Shown piece after piece: positions 48,951 through 62,580 of a DNA stretch of 64,000 nt. A program made the translations under genes and the position numbers. The stretch comes from Rutstroemia sp. NJR-2017a BVV2 (Eukaryota; Ascomycota; Leotiomycetes; Helotiales; Rutstroemiaceae). Each line of letters begins with the position of its first letter. Positions within the stretch are counted from its first letter, which is position 1. The notes beneath the pieces were generated by a model. The model searched no databases and was not told the origin of the DNA. It was given only the letters and a program-made list of their open reading frames with translations. Location: the NCBI GenBank assembly GCA_002946415.1, contig NJPS01000070.1, forward strand, positions 434,001 through 498,000, written 5' to 3'.

Positions 48951-51900
48951 ATATACTTTATTATCTTTATATCTTGGTAATAAATAAATTATTTGATTTT
49001 TTCAATCTTACTTTAGATATCTTATAAATTAAGTAATATTCTGAAATATTCGAAATTTTATCTAATAAGGTTCTTAGTTAATCTATTTACTAATATATTA
49101 TTAATAAAGAGATAAATAATATCAAAGTTTTTCTTTTTATATTCCTATCTCAACTATATATTCTAGATATCAATATATCGAAGTTTTGTTAAAATTTATT
49201 TATTTGTTTCTATAACTAACTAGATTATTTATATATTATTATAATAGATTATAATAGAATTCTCGATTTATAAATTAATCTTTTTAAATAATCTTATTAT
49301 TACTATAATCTCTTTAATAATATATTCTATATCAAATAATTCTATTTCGATTATAGATATAATAATAGTATCTTACTAAATAGCTTTCTATAAAATTAAT
49401 TTACTAAATAAGTTTATAATATATTCTTGAAATAAATATCTAGTTATTTGATTATCTATAAATAATATATCTGATATAATTAAGAATTGAGTTATATAAT
49501 CTATATTATATTCGATTACTAAGAACTATATTCTTTATAAATAATAAATATAATAATTAGTAGTTTTAATATAGATTTAGCTTAGGTTGATTAGATAATA
49601 ACTAAGTTATAATATTATAAATACTATATCTATTTATAGAATAATTACTATATATAGAATTAAACCAACTTTTTTCTAAAATTCCTTGATTTTGAATAAA
49701 TAAACTATTTCGATATTTTTTCTAAACTCAATAACTAGAAGTAATATTAAAATTAGTTATTTATCAATTTGGTTAAATTTATATATAATCTTCTTAATAT
49801 AAATATTATAAACTAGTTATAGTTTCTTTTATTATCGATCTTTAAGAATCTATATATCTAGAAACTAAATTATATCTCCAAGTTCTCGAAACTTATATAT
49901 AGTTTTGATTCTCTTAATAAATATTTTAATAATTTATTTATCTTTTTTATAATAGAGTATTTGGAAGTTATTAATAATAAAAAATAAAAATTTTTCTATT
50001 ATAGTATAGATAGATATATAGTTCTTCTTTATAAAAGATTATTTCTAGAGATATTAATATAATAATAAAATCCTTGAACTAAATAGTAGATAAGTTTTAT
50101 AATTTATAGAAAATATAATTAATAATAATATATATTTCTAAAGTTTGATATTTATCTAGTAATCTATAATATACTAGTTTACTATTTAGATTATATAGTA
50201 TATTTATAAATATATTGATTATATCAAACTATTTACTTTCGAGATCAAGTTTGGTTATAATTATTATAATAATTCTAAAGAAATATAATATAAAGATAAC
50301 TATATAGATAAATTCAATTATATTTTTTATTTGAAGATTATCTCTAATTACTAATTAGAATTAATATTATATTATATAATCTTTCTAATTTGTTTTATAA
50401 TCAAATATCTATTTTAGTAAAATAGATTTGATTATTACTAAGTTAAATAAGATTTCTTATTAAGTATTATATAATATAAATACTTTAATCTCTTAATTAT
50501 AGTTTTCTTTAAACCAATATTCAAAAAGATAATCTTATAATTAATAGTAATATTTAGATAATTTGGCGATATTATTTATATAGATTCAAGATAATAATTG
50601 AAGTTATAATTCGATAATCTTAGGTTTTTGAATAATAACTATTATAATAATATTATATAGAATTATATATTAGTTTTATTTCTTATTCTTATCTATCCTA
50701 AACTAATTAGGTTATAAGATAGAATAAAAGTTATTAAATAGATTAATATTTTGATTTTCTAAATACTAAATAATCAAAATACTAATGAAAATATAAATAT
50801 ATTATTCTTTATATTTGGATTTAAGATATTAAATTTATCTATTTTTCTATTAATTAGATATTTGGATCTTAATAAACTAAATAGAATCTCGATTTAGAAT
50901 GATTTTTCGGTAAGATATAACAATTTCTAGTTAAGATTATTTTAATATTTATTTTAGTAAATAATTAGGAAAAGAATCTAGAATTCTCTTAATTAGGTTT
51001 GAAAATATATCGATTTTTATAAAAGTAATTTCTTCTTTAATTTATAACTAAGCAACTTTATAAAGATAAATATATTTTAGAAATAATAATCTATTTTCTA
51101 TATTATTATTGTTATAATCAAACTATATAGATATTTATATTAATAGTAAATATCTTATTTGATTTAAATTAATAGATTTATTATCTAAACTATTTATATA
51201 TACCTTATAAAGTATATTTATAATATTAGTAAATTCAAAATCTATAATAATAATAGATTTATTCAAATTAATATTATCTTTATCTTAGTATTTATAACTA
51301 TTTCTATTTCTAAATATTAATATTATATATATTATAATATCTATTATATTATCATTCTTTGAATTATTAAATCTTTACTAAATAAATAAATAGTTTTTAA
51401 TTCTTTTTTCTATAATAGAAAGAAATAAATCTTCTTTTAGTAGTTATATATAAATTTGGTTTTTAATTTCTTTATCTATAATAGAAAGATATAAATCGAT
51501 TTTTAATAATCCTTTATCTTAAATAGATAAATATAATTCTTTTATATTTAATTCTTTATCTAATATAGATAGATTTGGTTCTTTTATTTATAGTTCTTTA
51601 TTATTATTTAGATAATCTAGTATATTATTAGATTTAAAACTATTATTCGATCTTTTATTATTATCTTCACTAATAATATTTATCTTTAAGATCGAAAAAT
51701 AACTTAATATAATATTTTGATTTTCTAATAAAATAGAGAATTATAAGATTTCTACTATAATATCTATTTAGTAAACTATATTATTACTTTCTAAAATAGA
51801 TCTATTTAGTTAAAGATCTATTTTTTGATTAAGTTTATAAATAAGTTCTATAGTTTAATCAATTAATAGTATCAAATTAGATTTATTTTTATAGAAATAT

Positions 51901-54900
51901 ATTAGTTTTTTGTTAAATATAATATTTCTTATAATAATAACTTATTTGAATTATAATATTTATATTCTATAAATTAATATTCTTGAGATATAACTTACTA
52001 GATAATCAATATATATTCTAGAATTTAATTTATATTATTTTCTCTTTTTATTTACTTCTCTATTCTTATTTAAAGAATAAATTTAATATTTATAATAGTA
52101 AATTCTATTCTAATTAGATCGAAAATCTGAAGTAATTTAGATAACTAATATAAAGTTATATTAGTAAAAATATAATCAAAACTATAATTCAAATACTTTA
52201 TTTAGAATCTTGAAATCTTGTTTTTAAAGTAAACTAATATTATAAAGATAAATAATAATCTGAATAATTTCGACTTAAAGGTTCTTTAATAAATTTATAT
52301 TTAGATATATTTTAATTATTTTTATAATTACTTCTTAATCAGTTTATTTTATAATTTCGTTCGATTTATAAATATTGGATAAAGATAATTCAATTTCGAT
52401 ATTTTATTTTATAATCTATCTCTAATATAGAGTTGTATTTATAGTTGAAATAATAAAGATATCGTTATCTTATTTAATTATATAAATTACTAATCTATAC
52501 TAATATTATATCTAAACCTCGAATATAGTTATTATATTAAATATCTTAAAATATAATTTCTAATATAATAGGAATCTGAAGAGTTTTCTATTAAATATTT
52601 CTTTGATTAATAATAACTATAATATTCTATTATATAAATTTGGAAAGTCGAATAAATCTTATATAATCTTATAAAATAGTTATAAAGAAAATTGATTATT
52701 TAAATTATATTTGATAATTTACTTAATATATATTTATATATAATCCTTATAGTTAATATATTTTAAATCTTTAATTCAAATACTTTTTATAGAATATATA
52801 AGTTTTTTAAATATCTTTTATCTTAAATAACTAGTTTAGTTATATTATCAGTTTATATTATCTTCTCTTAGTAGTAAAAAATCTTTTGATTTATAATATA
52901 AATAATAGATTTTATAATTCAATATTAGATATATTATTATAGAATTACTTATTAATATACTTGATAAGATAATTAGATAGAAGATAGAAGATTTCTTAAA
53001 TTCAAAGAATATTAAATTAAACTTATATTTCAAATTAGCTATAATAATATTTAACTTTAATATTCCAATTCTCAAAATATTATCTAGTCTATAAATCTAT
53101 AAATTCAAATTATAAAGTCGAGTTTCTGAAATGCTATTGATATAAAAACTAGATATTAAAACTATATTTATAAAAACCAGATTTTTAATATTGGGTCTAT
53201 ATATATTATAAAGATAATTTTTGATTATATATATTCTATAGTTTATAATATCGAGAGAGAAGATTTTATATTCTATAATATTATTTAAAGTTATTTGATT
53301 ATATTTACTACTATCTAGAAAATTAATATTATTAACCAAATATATAACTCTATAGTTATCTAAAAAGATACTATCTATTAGATAATAGTAATTAGTAATA
53401 ATTAGTATAATATAGATTTCTATATTATCAATCTTCTTAACTAACTATAAATTAATAATTATATTAATAATCTTCTTAGAAAATAGTAATAGAACTATAT
53501 TATTAGTTTGATTATTAACTTTATATCCTTTATTAATAAGTATAATATATAGAGAGTTCTAATATAGAAGATTAAGATATTCCAAAATTGTTTTAATATC
53601 TTATTTAGTTAAGATATTATTTTTTTTTATAAAGATTTTCTTCTAGATTACTAAGAAAAGATATTTATAATCTTCGAATATCTATTTATATTTACTAATT
53701 TCTAGTTTTTCTATTTATTATATATAAAATTGATATAAATATTTAATTTGAATAGAATTATTGATTTTTTGATATCTATAAAATTATCTTCTTAAATTTG
53801 ATTCTTTATCTTTATTATCTAGATTATTATTAATATAATTATTCTTTTGAAAACTATTATTCGAATTATTTACTAAGTTAGTAAATATAAAGATTATTTT
53901 ACTTTTTGGATTCTTTATATAGATAATAACTAGATTTCCGAAAATAAAACTATATTATTTCAAAATTATAATAGATTTTCCTAGTTAAATATTTGTAATT
54001 ACTTTATTAAGCTAATTCTTAGTTTATAGAGAAATTATCTTTTTATATATTATTTTAAAGAAAATTATAATATTAAAGATTTCTTCGATATTAGAGATTT
54101 TATAAATAGAAATTTATATAAATACTTTATTCTATTTTAGATATTATTAGTTAGAATCGATTATACTATATTTTGTTTAGTTAAATATATTGAGATATTC
54201 GAATTATACTTTGTTTAGAATAATTATATCTATTAAAATAAGATATTTTTTGAGAGAAATAATTATTTCTTTAAAAATAATTTTAGGAAAGTTATTTTCT
54301 TCGAAGGAAATATCTAGTATATATATATTATCTACTATATTAATAATCTATTAATATACTTTTTTAAATATTTTATAATGAATATTATAATTAGCTTTGA
54401 ATTTACAATATTCTTTTTCGAGAATTAAATAAAAATCTTTGATATTATCAAGAATAGTTAGTTATAGTTATATTAATAATACTAACTAATTAGTTTTTCT
54501 ATTCGATTTTGGAATATTAGAAGTATTATTTATAGTATTAGTTATAATAATATCTTTAATAGTTTCAGTATATTCCGAGAGTATTTATTTATACTAAATA
54601 TAATATTTATAATCTTCTCTAGATATAAATTAAACTAGAGTTAGTATAGTAGATAAAGTAATAATAAATTAATTAATCTATTTCTTGGATTTAGTAAAGT
54701 TGATTGAATTCTAGATATTATTAATTTGGTAAATTCGCCAAAATTAGAGATACTATATTAGTTAGTCTGATCTAGTAACTAATTTAGTTTTATTAATATC
54801 TTTAGATATAATAATCTTAGATAAATAGAATAATAGAATTAGTTTGATATAATAATTATATAAAAAGTAAATAAGATAAATAAGGATATTTATAAATAAT

Positions 54901-54951
54901 AGTAATTATATATAATAAAAGAGTTTTACTAGACCGAGTTTATAATTATTA
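48951..54951 (-). pseudogene. Copia gag-pol remains
   Basis: Minus-strand order. Gag has a basic, Asn-rich knuckle-like part near 53700-53860. At 53097-53339 an open 80-codon stretch (NNINFLDSSKY ... SSFYINSISETRL) matches the fungal Copia protease/pre-integrase region (usually ...VALVPxFHTNLVSxxRL). At 52848-53075 another 75-codon stretch (KYKFNLIFFEFK) continues it. The RT region contains TKLDLESKQFDIVNVFIN near 50230, equivalent to KFDLExxQxDVxNAFLN. RNase H (about 49100-49330) contains IEIELFDIEYIIKE, TKLRYIDI and FINNILVNRLTKNL, equivalents of the S/TEAEL, TKHIDI and ADxLTKxL motifs. Stops are nearly all TAG/TAA at Gln or Trp positions. Confidence 0.8.
51400..51620 (-). repeat. Degenerate repeats in the Copia integrase-RT spacer
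   Basis: TTCTTTATCTATAATAGAAAG and close variants recur at about 51400, 51465, 51520 and 51570, roughly 50-65 bp apart. This is the variable, low-complexity spacer between integrase and RT of Copia polyproteins. Similarity is clear by eye but units are diverged and vary in length. Confidence 0.45.
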
Positions 54952-55264
54952 TATTATAAATACTTTATAACCAATTTGTAAAGAGAGAAATTGAGATAAT
55001 AAAATCAATTAATTATTTTCTATCTAATAATCTTTTCACAAATATTTATATTTGATTAATAATTATTATATTCTCCGAACTCGAAGAAGAAAAGAAGACT
55101 TTTATTTTGGAATAATCTATTAAATTAGTATTTCTAAGTTATAGTTTATAGCTTTTATAATTCGGAAAATATAATTATTTAGATTAGATTATTAACCGAT
55201 TTGATTAGTTAATCCAATCTATTTATATCTAGTTTCATTAGCTTTATTACTTATTTCTATAATA
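54952..55264 (-). repeat. Copia element right (5') LTR, about 313 bp
   Basis: Pair of 46552-46864 and slightly less mutated than it. Followed by TATTA, the right target duplicate. Confidence 0.8.
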
Positions 55265-56344
55265 TATTATTATTAAAAAAGAAACTTAGATTACTTTATA
55301 AATATTTTAATAAGAATTTAATAAAAGAATTTAATAAAAAATCCATTTTATTTATAAAAATATTAATTTTCTTTATATTAAAGAAAGAAGATAAGAAAGA
55401 AAAATTAATTATCAACTATTATAAATTTAATATTATTATTATTAAAAATCGATATTTGTTATTATTAATTAATAAATTATAAAATTGAATTAGAAAAGTT
55501 AAATATTTTATCAAATTAAATTAATATATAGAATTCAATCTAATCTAAATTAAAAAAGGAAATAAATAGAGAATAATATTTTATATATAATATAGATATT
55601 ATAAATATTAAATTATATTTTTTAGATTTACTAATATATTAGTAATATATATATATTTAGTTAATAATTTATTAAGATAATATCTTAATAACTATTATAT
55701 AATATATTTAGATAATATCTTGATTTTTATTAAGATCTTTAAAGAATATATCAAAATTATATAAAAGATATTATAGATTTTGATAAATATAAATATTTTA
55801 TTTAAATCTTCGAAATATAAATTCTATATTATTAAAATCGAATTTTTAGAATAAATTATTAGGATTTATAAATTTAAAATAAATCTAAAAAAAATAAAAG
55901 AAGTTTTAGAAGAGATATATATTTATTATAGTTAAAGAAATATAATTATTTTTGAGATTTGCAAATTTCTATAAATAATTTATTAAAGATTATTCGAAAA
56001 TTATAATATTATTTATAAAGTTAACTAAGAAAAATCAAAAGTATAAATAAAATAATATAATATAAAAGATATTTGATATTCTTAAATAGATCTTTATATA
56101 AATATTAGTTTTTATTATATTTGATTTAGAATTATTAATTATTATTAAAATAGATATATTAGATTATATATTAGATATAATTTTTAACTAACTAAATAAA
56201 AATAAAAAATTATAACTAATAATATATTATTTTAGAAAATTATAATTAGCAAAACTGAATTATAAAATATATAATAAAAAGTTATTTATTATTATTAATA
56301 CTTTCAGAAAATAAAAAGTTTATTTTAAAAAATCTAAATATATA
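55265..56344 (+). mobile_element. B3 gypsy element (family B, plus strand), RT and RNase H part
   Basis: The first recognisable B codons start right after the Copia target duplicate: KKKLRLLYKYFNKNL, equal to the RT N-terminus of B1. RT continues with KLIINYYKFNIIIIKNRY and YIIYLDNILIF near 55695-55725 (YLDD changed to YLDN). RNase H runs to 56340. The gag, protease and 5' LTR expected to the left were not recognised on the far side of the Copia element. Split at 56345 by element D. Confidence 0.75.
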
Positions 56345-56537
56345 TATAACAATCTTTATCTAATTATATCTATAGCTAATCTACAAATATTTATAAATAT
56401 ATATATTACTAATCTATATAAGAATCTACTTTTTCTATTTATAATTAGTTCTATAATTTGATATTCTAAAGTCGAATTTATTTTATATAATATATTTCTT
56501 CTAAACTATACTATATATATTATAAGGATTTGTTATA
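56345..56537 (+). repeat. D left LTR, 193 bp
   Basis: Aligns over its full length with 58167-58359. Differences are largely C/T and G/A. Preceded by ATATA. Confidence 0.85.
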
Positions 56538-57699
56538 TTATATCAAATTCTTTATATTTATATATAATATCTCTTTTTATTTAAAGAAATACTAAATATT
56601 TATTCAGAGAAGTATCTATATATAAATTATATCTAAAGATAATTATTTCTTTATAATTTCTATTAAAAACAAAAGTCTCCAACTTCTGATTATAATTTAA
56701 GATCTAAAAGTTTAGAATTAGTATATTCTTTTTGAAGAAATAGTAATAGAAAGATATAATCTATATAGTATATTAGGATTTATCTTCAATCTTCTTAAAT
56801 AGAATTTATTTAATTCTAAATATAATTATAATTAGTTATAGTTTTTAAATTATTTCTATAAACCGATAATAAAATATTAATATTTATTTTCTATATTATA
56901 TTATATAATACTTCGATTTCTATTTAATTCAAATCTATCTTATTCTTTCTTAATCTATATAAATAAATAAATTACTTTCTACTTTCGATTTCTTCTTTCT
57001 AGTTCTCGATTTATATAATATAAATAAATTACTAATTATCTCTTTTTCTCTAGATCTAGCTAATATAGATTATCCCGATTTATTTCTACTTAAATTAAAA
57101 TTATTTCGAGATCTCTCTATTTATTTCTTTTCGATCTTGAACGAAATAATCTAATTTGCCCGAAAAAAAAATCTTTTATTAATATTATATTTATAAATCT
57201 AATACTATTCTTTAAAGCTAAATTTAATCTATTTAACAAAATAGAATTTATTTCTTTTAAATAGCTAGCTAGTTTTTATATAATCCAAATTATCAAATCT
57301 TATTTCACTTTATAATAGATCCGAATATAATTCTTATAGAGCTCCAAGAGATTATATATTATATATATAATAAAATCACTTTTCTATATAAGTAATTTAT
57401 TACTATTTCGGCTATTATTTTATTATTTATTATTCCTATTCCTTTTCGATCAAAGTTTTCGCTACTATATTCTAATAAATTTATTAGTAATATCTATAAA
57501 TATAATATAATAACTTATTTCTATTAAGATTAAACTAGTAATCGATAGTTTAACTATTAGTAATTCAGTTATTTAATTCAACTATATCTTCTTGAACCTT
57601 AAATCCAATATCTAATCTATTATACTTCTCTAATTTAAAGTAGATAAATTAGATTATTATATAATTCTAACTTCTCTTTCTTATATCTATATAAACTTA

Positions 57700-57960
57700 T
57701 ATAAGATTTGCAAAATAAAGGATTATCTAAATTATCTTAGTTAAAAATCAGATTTGCTAAATATTTATATTACTAAATATAAGTATTTAGTTAACAAAAC
57801 TTATATAAACTATTATCTAGAAGATATAAAGATCGAGGTTTTCTATAAAGAACTATCTAAAGTAATATAAAAGTAGTTAATTAAAAAAGATTCGGAATTT
57901 ATAACTCTAACTAACTATATTATATATATTCAACAAATAATTAGCTTTTTATCTATTTTT
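57700..57960 (+). pseudogene. Gag-like remnant inside element D
   Basis: One plus-strand frame reads KSDLLNIYITKYKYLVNKTY, then EDIKIEVFYKELSKVI, then DSEFITLTNYIIYIQQ, with only a few TAA/TAG breaks. Its helical, charged pattern resembles LTR-retrotransposon gag (long-distance helix pairs, TLxxYIxxxQ near the end), but I cannot name a family. No zinc knuckle follows. Confidence 0.4.
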
Positions 57961-58166
57961 CCCTTTACTTCCTAATTTACTATTATATATCTATCTCTAA
58001 CTATATACTAATAATACCTTTTTAGCTATTTCTGTTATATCTTCTTAGCTAATTTATTTAGAGATCTAATAGATATTAATATATTTAAAATAATAAAGAA
58101 GAATTAAATAGTTTTCTTTTATTTCTTTTATTATTCGAAGATAAATTCTATTAAAAAGAAGGATAA

Positions 58167-58359
58167 TATAATAATCTTTATCTAATTATATTTATAACTA
58201 GTTTGTAAATACTTGCAAATATATATATTACTAATCTATATAAAAATCTATTTCTTCTATCTATAATTAGTTCTATAATTTGATATTCTAAAATTGAATT
58301 TACTTTATATAATATATTTCTTCTAGACTATATTATATATATTATAAGGATTCGTTATA
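58167..58359 (+). repeat. D right LTR, 193 bp
   Basis: Pair of 56345-56537. Preceded by the purine tract and followed by ATATA. Confidence 0.85.
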
Positions 58360-61172
58360 ATATAATCTAGATTTATTTAGATTATAAGAATTTAATATAT
58401 TTTATAATAACTAAAATTTTAAATAGATAATAGATATAATAAATAGAAATACTAACTATATATTACTTCAAAATATTATATATTAAAGAAAACGAAAATA
58501 TTAGAATAAATATATTTAATAAAAAACTTAAATATTTAGAAAATAAAATATATAAATTATATATAATATTTTATTAAAAAGGAGATTTATTAATATTCAA
58601 CTTAGTTTAACTAATTATAATAATATTATTTTATAATAATTATTTGGAGAAATAAATATAAAGATATTATAAAAATAATTCAATTATAAAATAAATATTA
58701 GAAAAGCTAGATAAAGGATTTATAAATCAAAACAAAATTATATATTTTTATAAGAAAATATATATCTTTTCGATTCTAGCTAAATAATTTATTTAGAAAT
58801 AATATAAACTATTAGTTTATAGATATTAAAGAATTACGAAAATATTTATAAAGATAAAAACAAATTATTATTTTCTATAAATAAAGAAAATAAGTAAAGA
58901 AATTATCAGAAATTATAATATCTATATATAGAATAAAACTTTATAATATATTTTATATAGTTAACTTAAAAATCCAAATATATCTTCTTAATTATAGAAA
59001 TCTATTATATAAAACTTTATAATTAAATTATTATTTTTAAAAAACCTAATTATAAAAATAATATATAACTTTATTCTAGTAATTATAAATCGATTAACCA
59101 AGTTTGGATATATAATTCTATAAAAAGAAAATAATATAACTAAAAACTTAATTTATATATTTTTATAAACGATAATTAATATATATAGTATACTAAAAGA
59201 AATCATTTTTGATTAAGATAAATTCTTTATATCAAAATTTTAATAGATATTTATAATATTATTAGAAATTAAAAAAAAGTTTTTAATAATATTTTATTTA
59301 TAGATAAATAATTAGATAAAATAACTAAATCAAATTATAAAATAGTATTTATATTATTATATAAATTATCGATAAAACAATTAAATAGAATTACTACTAT
59401 TTATATAATTTATATATAATATATCTGATATTATAATAATAAATATATTATTAGTATATACTAATTTTAAATTCGAATTAAAAATATATAATATTCAACT
59501 TCTAAATATAATAAATTCAGATATTAATATAATAAAGATAGAAGATTTAAAGAATTTATATAAATAACTATTATTTAATATCAAGTTTATTATATAACAA
59601 ACAATATAATATTATAACTAGAAATATAATATAGAATTAATATTTAAAAAAGAAAATAAAATTTACTTCTTTAAACAAAATATTAATACGAAAAAATCAA
59701 ATAATAAACTAAATTATAAGAAATTAGAATTCTATAAAATTAATAAAATAATTGAATTAATCAATTACTATCTAAAATTGTTATAAATAATAAATATATA
59801 TTTAGTATTTTATATTTCATTTTTTGAACTAGTATTATTAGAAATATCAAATATATTTTATATCGAAATTAAACTAATTAATCTAAATACTAAATACAAA
59901 GTTGAAAAAATATTAAATCAAAAATATATTAGAGAAAAGCTTTATTATTTAATCAAATAAAAAGAATATCTATATTTGGAAAATATATAGAAATCAATTA
60001 GGAATCTAAATTATTTATAAAATTTAGAGAAATTTTATTTAAAGAACTTTCAATTTCTAATTAAATAATCAATTTAGAATTATTTATTGAAAAAAATTCG
60101 AAAATCGAAAAATCGATTTTAAAAAAACTAAATATCTAAAAAACTTATTTAGTTTATTTAGTTTATTTTTTTTTTTGTTTCTCTTTTTCTTCAAACTTCT
60201 CTAGTATATTTATTATATATAGATTATATTATAATATTTTTCTAGTTTTCTTTTTTAGTTTTTATTATTATTTCTTTAAATAAAAAATCTTAATTATAGT
60301 TTCTTTCTCTTTAGTTTCTAAATAAACTTTTTTATATTATATTATTATTTAAAAAGAAGTAGAAATTCTAAATATATTATAAAAATTATAATTAATATTT
60401 TTAATATATTCTCTATAATAATCTATTTTAGAAAGAATATAATATTTTATATTGTTCTTAAAATAATGAAAATATTTTATTAATATTATCTTTTCTTTTT
60501 TCTTTATCTAAAAATAAATTAAATAATAATTTCTTAAAGATTTAGATAATTCTTTAAATATAATAAAGAAAAAAAAAATAAAATATTTATTAGAAATCTA
60601 AATAAATACTTTATATTATTATAATAAATATTGAGATAATATTAAATTAGAAAAAGGATAATATTATAATATATTTAAATAGAAGTTTAAAGATTTTAAA
60701 TTTAAAAAATAGTTAATTATTATTTAATAAAATCAAACTATTATATAAAAATTATATAATAAAATAAAGTTTAGATATCTATATTTATAATTATCAATAT
60801 ATTTTTATAAAGAATAATATTATAAAAATAAGATATTAGAAAATAGATAGATATTAAAATAATTAATAATATCTTTAATAGAACCTTAGATTAGAATTAT
60901 ATAATATCTTAATAGTTCTAGTAATAAGAATTAATAAAACTAATAAGATAATAAAAAATAAAGATTTATATAACTAGATAGTTTTCTTTAATATATAGAG
61001 TTTTATATTTAATAATAATTATTATTTATTTATCTATTATTATAATTATAATCGATTTTCTATATAATTGTTATCAATAATAAATTTATAATAATATTAT
61101 TAATTATCGCGATTTCTAATATTTAAAATCCTAATTATTTCTATATAACTTAGAAGATAAATATTTATAATA
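58360..61172 (+). mobile_element. B3 gypsy element resumed: integrase, chromodomain, 3' LTR
   Basis: RNase H remainder, then integrase (about 58750-59560) with VNRLTKFGYIIPYKK near 59085 (usually VVVDRLTKxAHFIP, first Asp changed to Asn) and EIIFDQDKFFISKF near 59200 (EIISDRGxQFxSxF). Then comes NIYLVFYISFFEL near 59800 (IHPVFHVSLLEP) and a chromodomain-like segment (TKYKVEKILNQKYIREKLYYLIK) at about 59895-59960. Family-B 3' internal DNA runs to 60661. The 3' LTR is 60662-61172 (511 bp, small deletions against B1). Confidence 0.8.
60662..61172 (+). repeat. B3 right (3') LTR, 511 bp
   Basis: Reverse complement of the B1/B2 LTR sequence, starting TATTATAATATA and ending ATATTTATAATA. The matching 5' LTR was not found, so no target duplicate could be tested. 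Confidence 0.75.
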
Positions 61173-61389
61173 AAAAAATAATATCAAAAAATAATATTTT
61201 CTCAAATTAATATAGATAATAATATTTTGAATACTAATTATAAATAATTCTATTTAATCTCTTTTGATATTAATATATATTTAAATAGATAAATATAAAA
61301 TTATAAGTAAATATAAGATTTCGAAAAATAGAAAAAAATATATCAAAAATCATTATTTATTATCAAAATTTATATATAATTTAATAATT
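61173..61389. other. A+T-rich spacer between B3 and the right-hand pogo relic
   Basis: No homology to other elements here is visible. It may hold the 5' non-coding part and terminal repeat of the pogo-type element that follows. Confidence 0.3.
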
Positions 61390-62580
61390 CAAGATATTAT
61401 AATTCGATTAATATTTTAAAAATATATTAATATTCTATCTTCAATAGTTCGAAGAATTTATAATTAATATAAATTAAATATAATATATTGAATTAATTAT
61501 ATTTCGATTTTATCGATATTATAATATATATTAGATTACTATATATATAAATAATAATTAGATTCCTTCTGAAATCTAAGAAGATATTATTATTAGATAG
61601 ATAATTAATCAATATAAAATTTATTAGCTAGTTATTAAATTTATAATTTTTATAATAATTATATAATTCTTATAATAACTAAATCCTTCTCGATATATAC
61701 TAAGTTAGTAATAATTCTAGAAATTTATATAATAATATAAACTTGATTTCTATATAATTAAAATAAAGTTTATAAATTATAAATATATTAATATAATAAA
61801 TATAAAAAGAATTGAAAAATAATTTAAATTATAAAATAAAGAAATTACAAAATATAATATTATATCTGAAAATTTATATAATATAGATAAAACCAATATA
61901 TAACTAGAAATTTAGATAAATAAAAAGATAATAATATTTATAGATATTATTGAATATTATAATATCTTTTTAAAGAACTATAAATCTCTAATCTATATAG
62001 AGATTATATATATTAATAAAATAATAATTAATTTATATATAATTATTCAAAGAAAGAGATATATAAAATTTTGATATAAATATTATAATTTTGATAAAAG
62101 AGAAATAATTAATATCTTCAAATCTAATTTTACAAATAATAAGATTATATTAAAATAATTAAAGTATTTTATAAAGAAGGTTAAAAGAGAGATAATATTA
62201 GAAAATCTATTTATATTATTTTAGAAAATTCTATTATTTGATAAATATAATAGTTATATATAAGATAAGTTTATTATATTAGTTTATATTTATAAAATCA
62301 ATTATTAAACTTTCTTATTATATCTTATTTATATTTTATAGTTATATAATATAGATATATTCTCGATTTGGAAATATTAGTATTAAGAAACTATTATAGA
62401 ATTTATAGATAATCTCAATATCGAATATAATATATAATAATTTCTTAAAAATCTTCTTTCTATTTATATAAAGATATTCAAAAAGCAAATAATTAAATAT
62501 ATATTTAAGAAAACTAGAATATAGTTATCTAATATCGATATTATCAGATTGAATATATAATAATTTATATAATCTCAGTC
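61390..62580 (+). pseudogene. pogo/Fot-like DDE transposase relic, RIP-inactivated
   Basis: The plus-strand translation (several frames, many TAG/TAA) gives the family's order. A helix-turn-helix-like start lies at about 61440-61620. ISENLYNIDKTNI at about 61865-61905 is the first catalytic Asp motif (usually YNxDExGF). Further downstream come the region equivalent to the SNSGWTNxxxxxxWL block, an LFDKYNSYI segment (about 62232-62258, equivalent to LxDGHxSH), YILQLYNIDIFS (about 62331-62366, equivalent to LQPLDVxxFxPLK) and KKTRIQLSNIDII (about 62508-62546, equivalent to AFxxTGIxPLNxxxVL). The end IQQFIQSQS runs exactly to the composition boundary near 62575. It is a different, more damaged copy from the one at 1-327. 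Confidence 0.7.

Larger units (their letters stand above)
46552..55264 (-). mobile_element. Ty1/Copia-type LTR retrotransposon, 8.7 kb, RIP-inactivated
   Basis: Two LTRs of about 313 bp (46552-46864 and 54952-55264) align at a constant offset of 8400 with no indel. The 5-bp TATTA duplicates are at 46547-46551 and 55265-55269. The element reads on the minus strand: gag (about 53700-54900), protease-like region (53097-53400), GAG-pre-integrase and integrase (about 51650-53075), RT (about 49380-50300) and RNase H (about 49050-49340). The order protease-integrase-RT-RNase H is the Copia order. Unusually, about 2.1 kb of extra sequence lies between the RNase H end and the 3' LTR. Confidence 0.85.
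56345..58359 (+). mobile_element. D, 2.0-kb non-autonomous LTR retrotransposon
   Basis: Two LTRs of exactly 193 bp (56345-56537 and 58167-58359) start TATAACAATC or TATAATAATC and end GTTATA. The target duplicate is ATATA (56340-56344 and 58360-58364). The host B3 RNase H frame continues across it. A purine tract AAAAAGAAGGATAA (58153-58166) abuts the right LTR, fixing the plus orientation. The internal 1629 bp has no RT, RNase H or integrase. A gag-like stretch is visible at about 57700-57960. It would need enzymes from another element; its PPT and LTR ends resemble those of family A. Confidence 0.85.
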
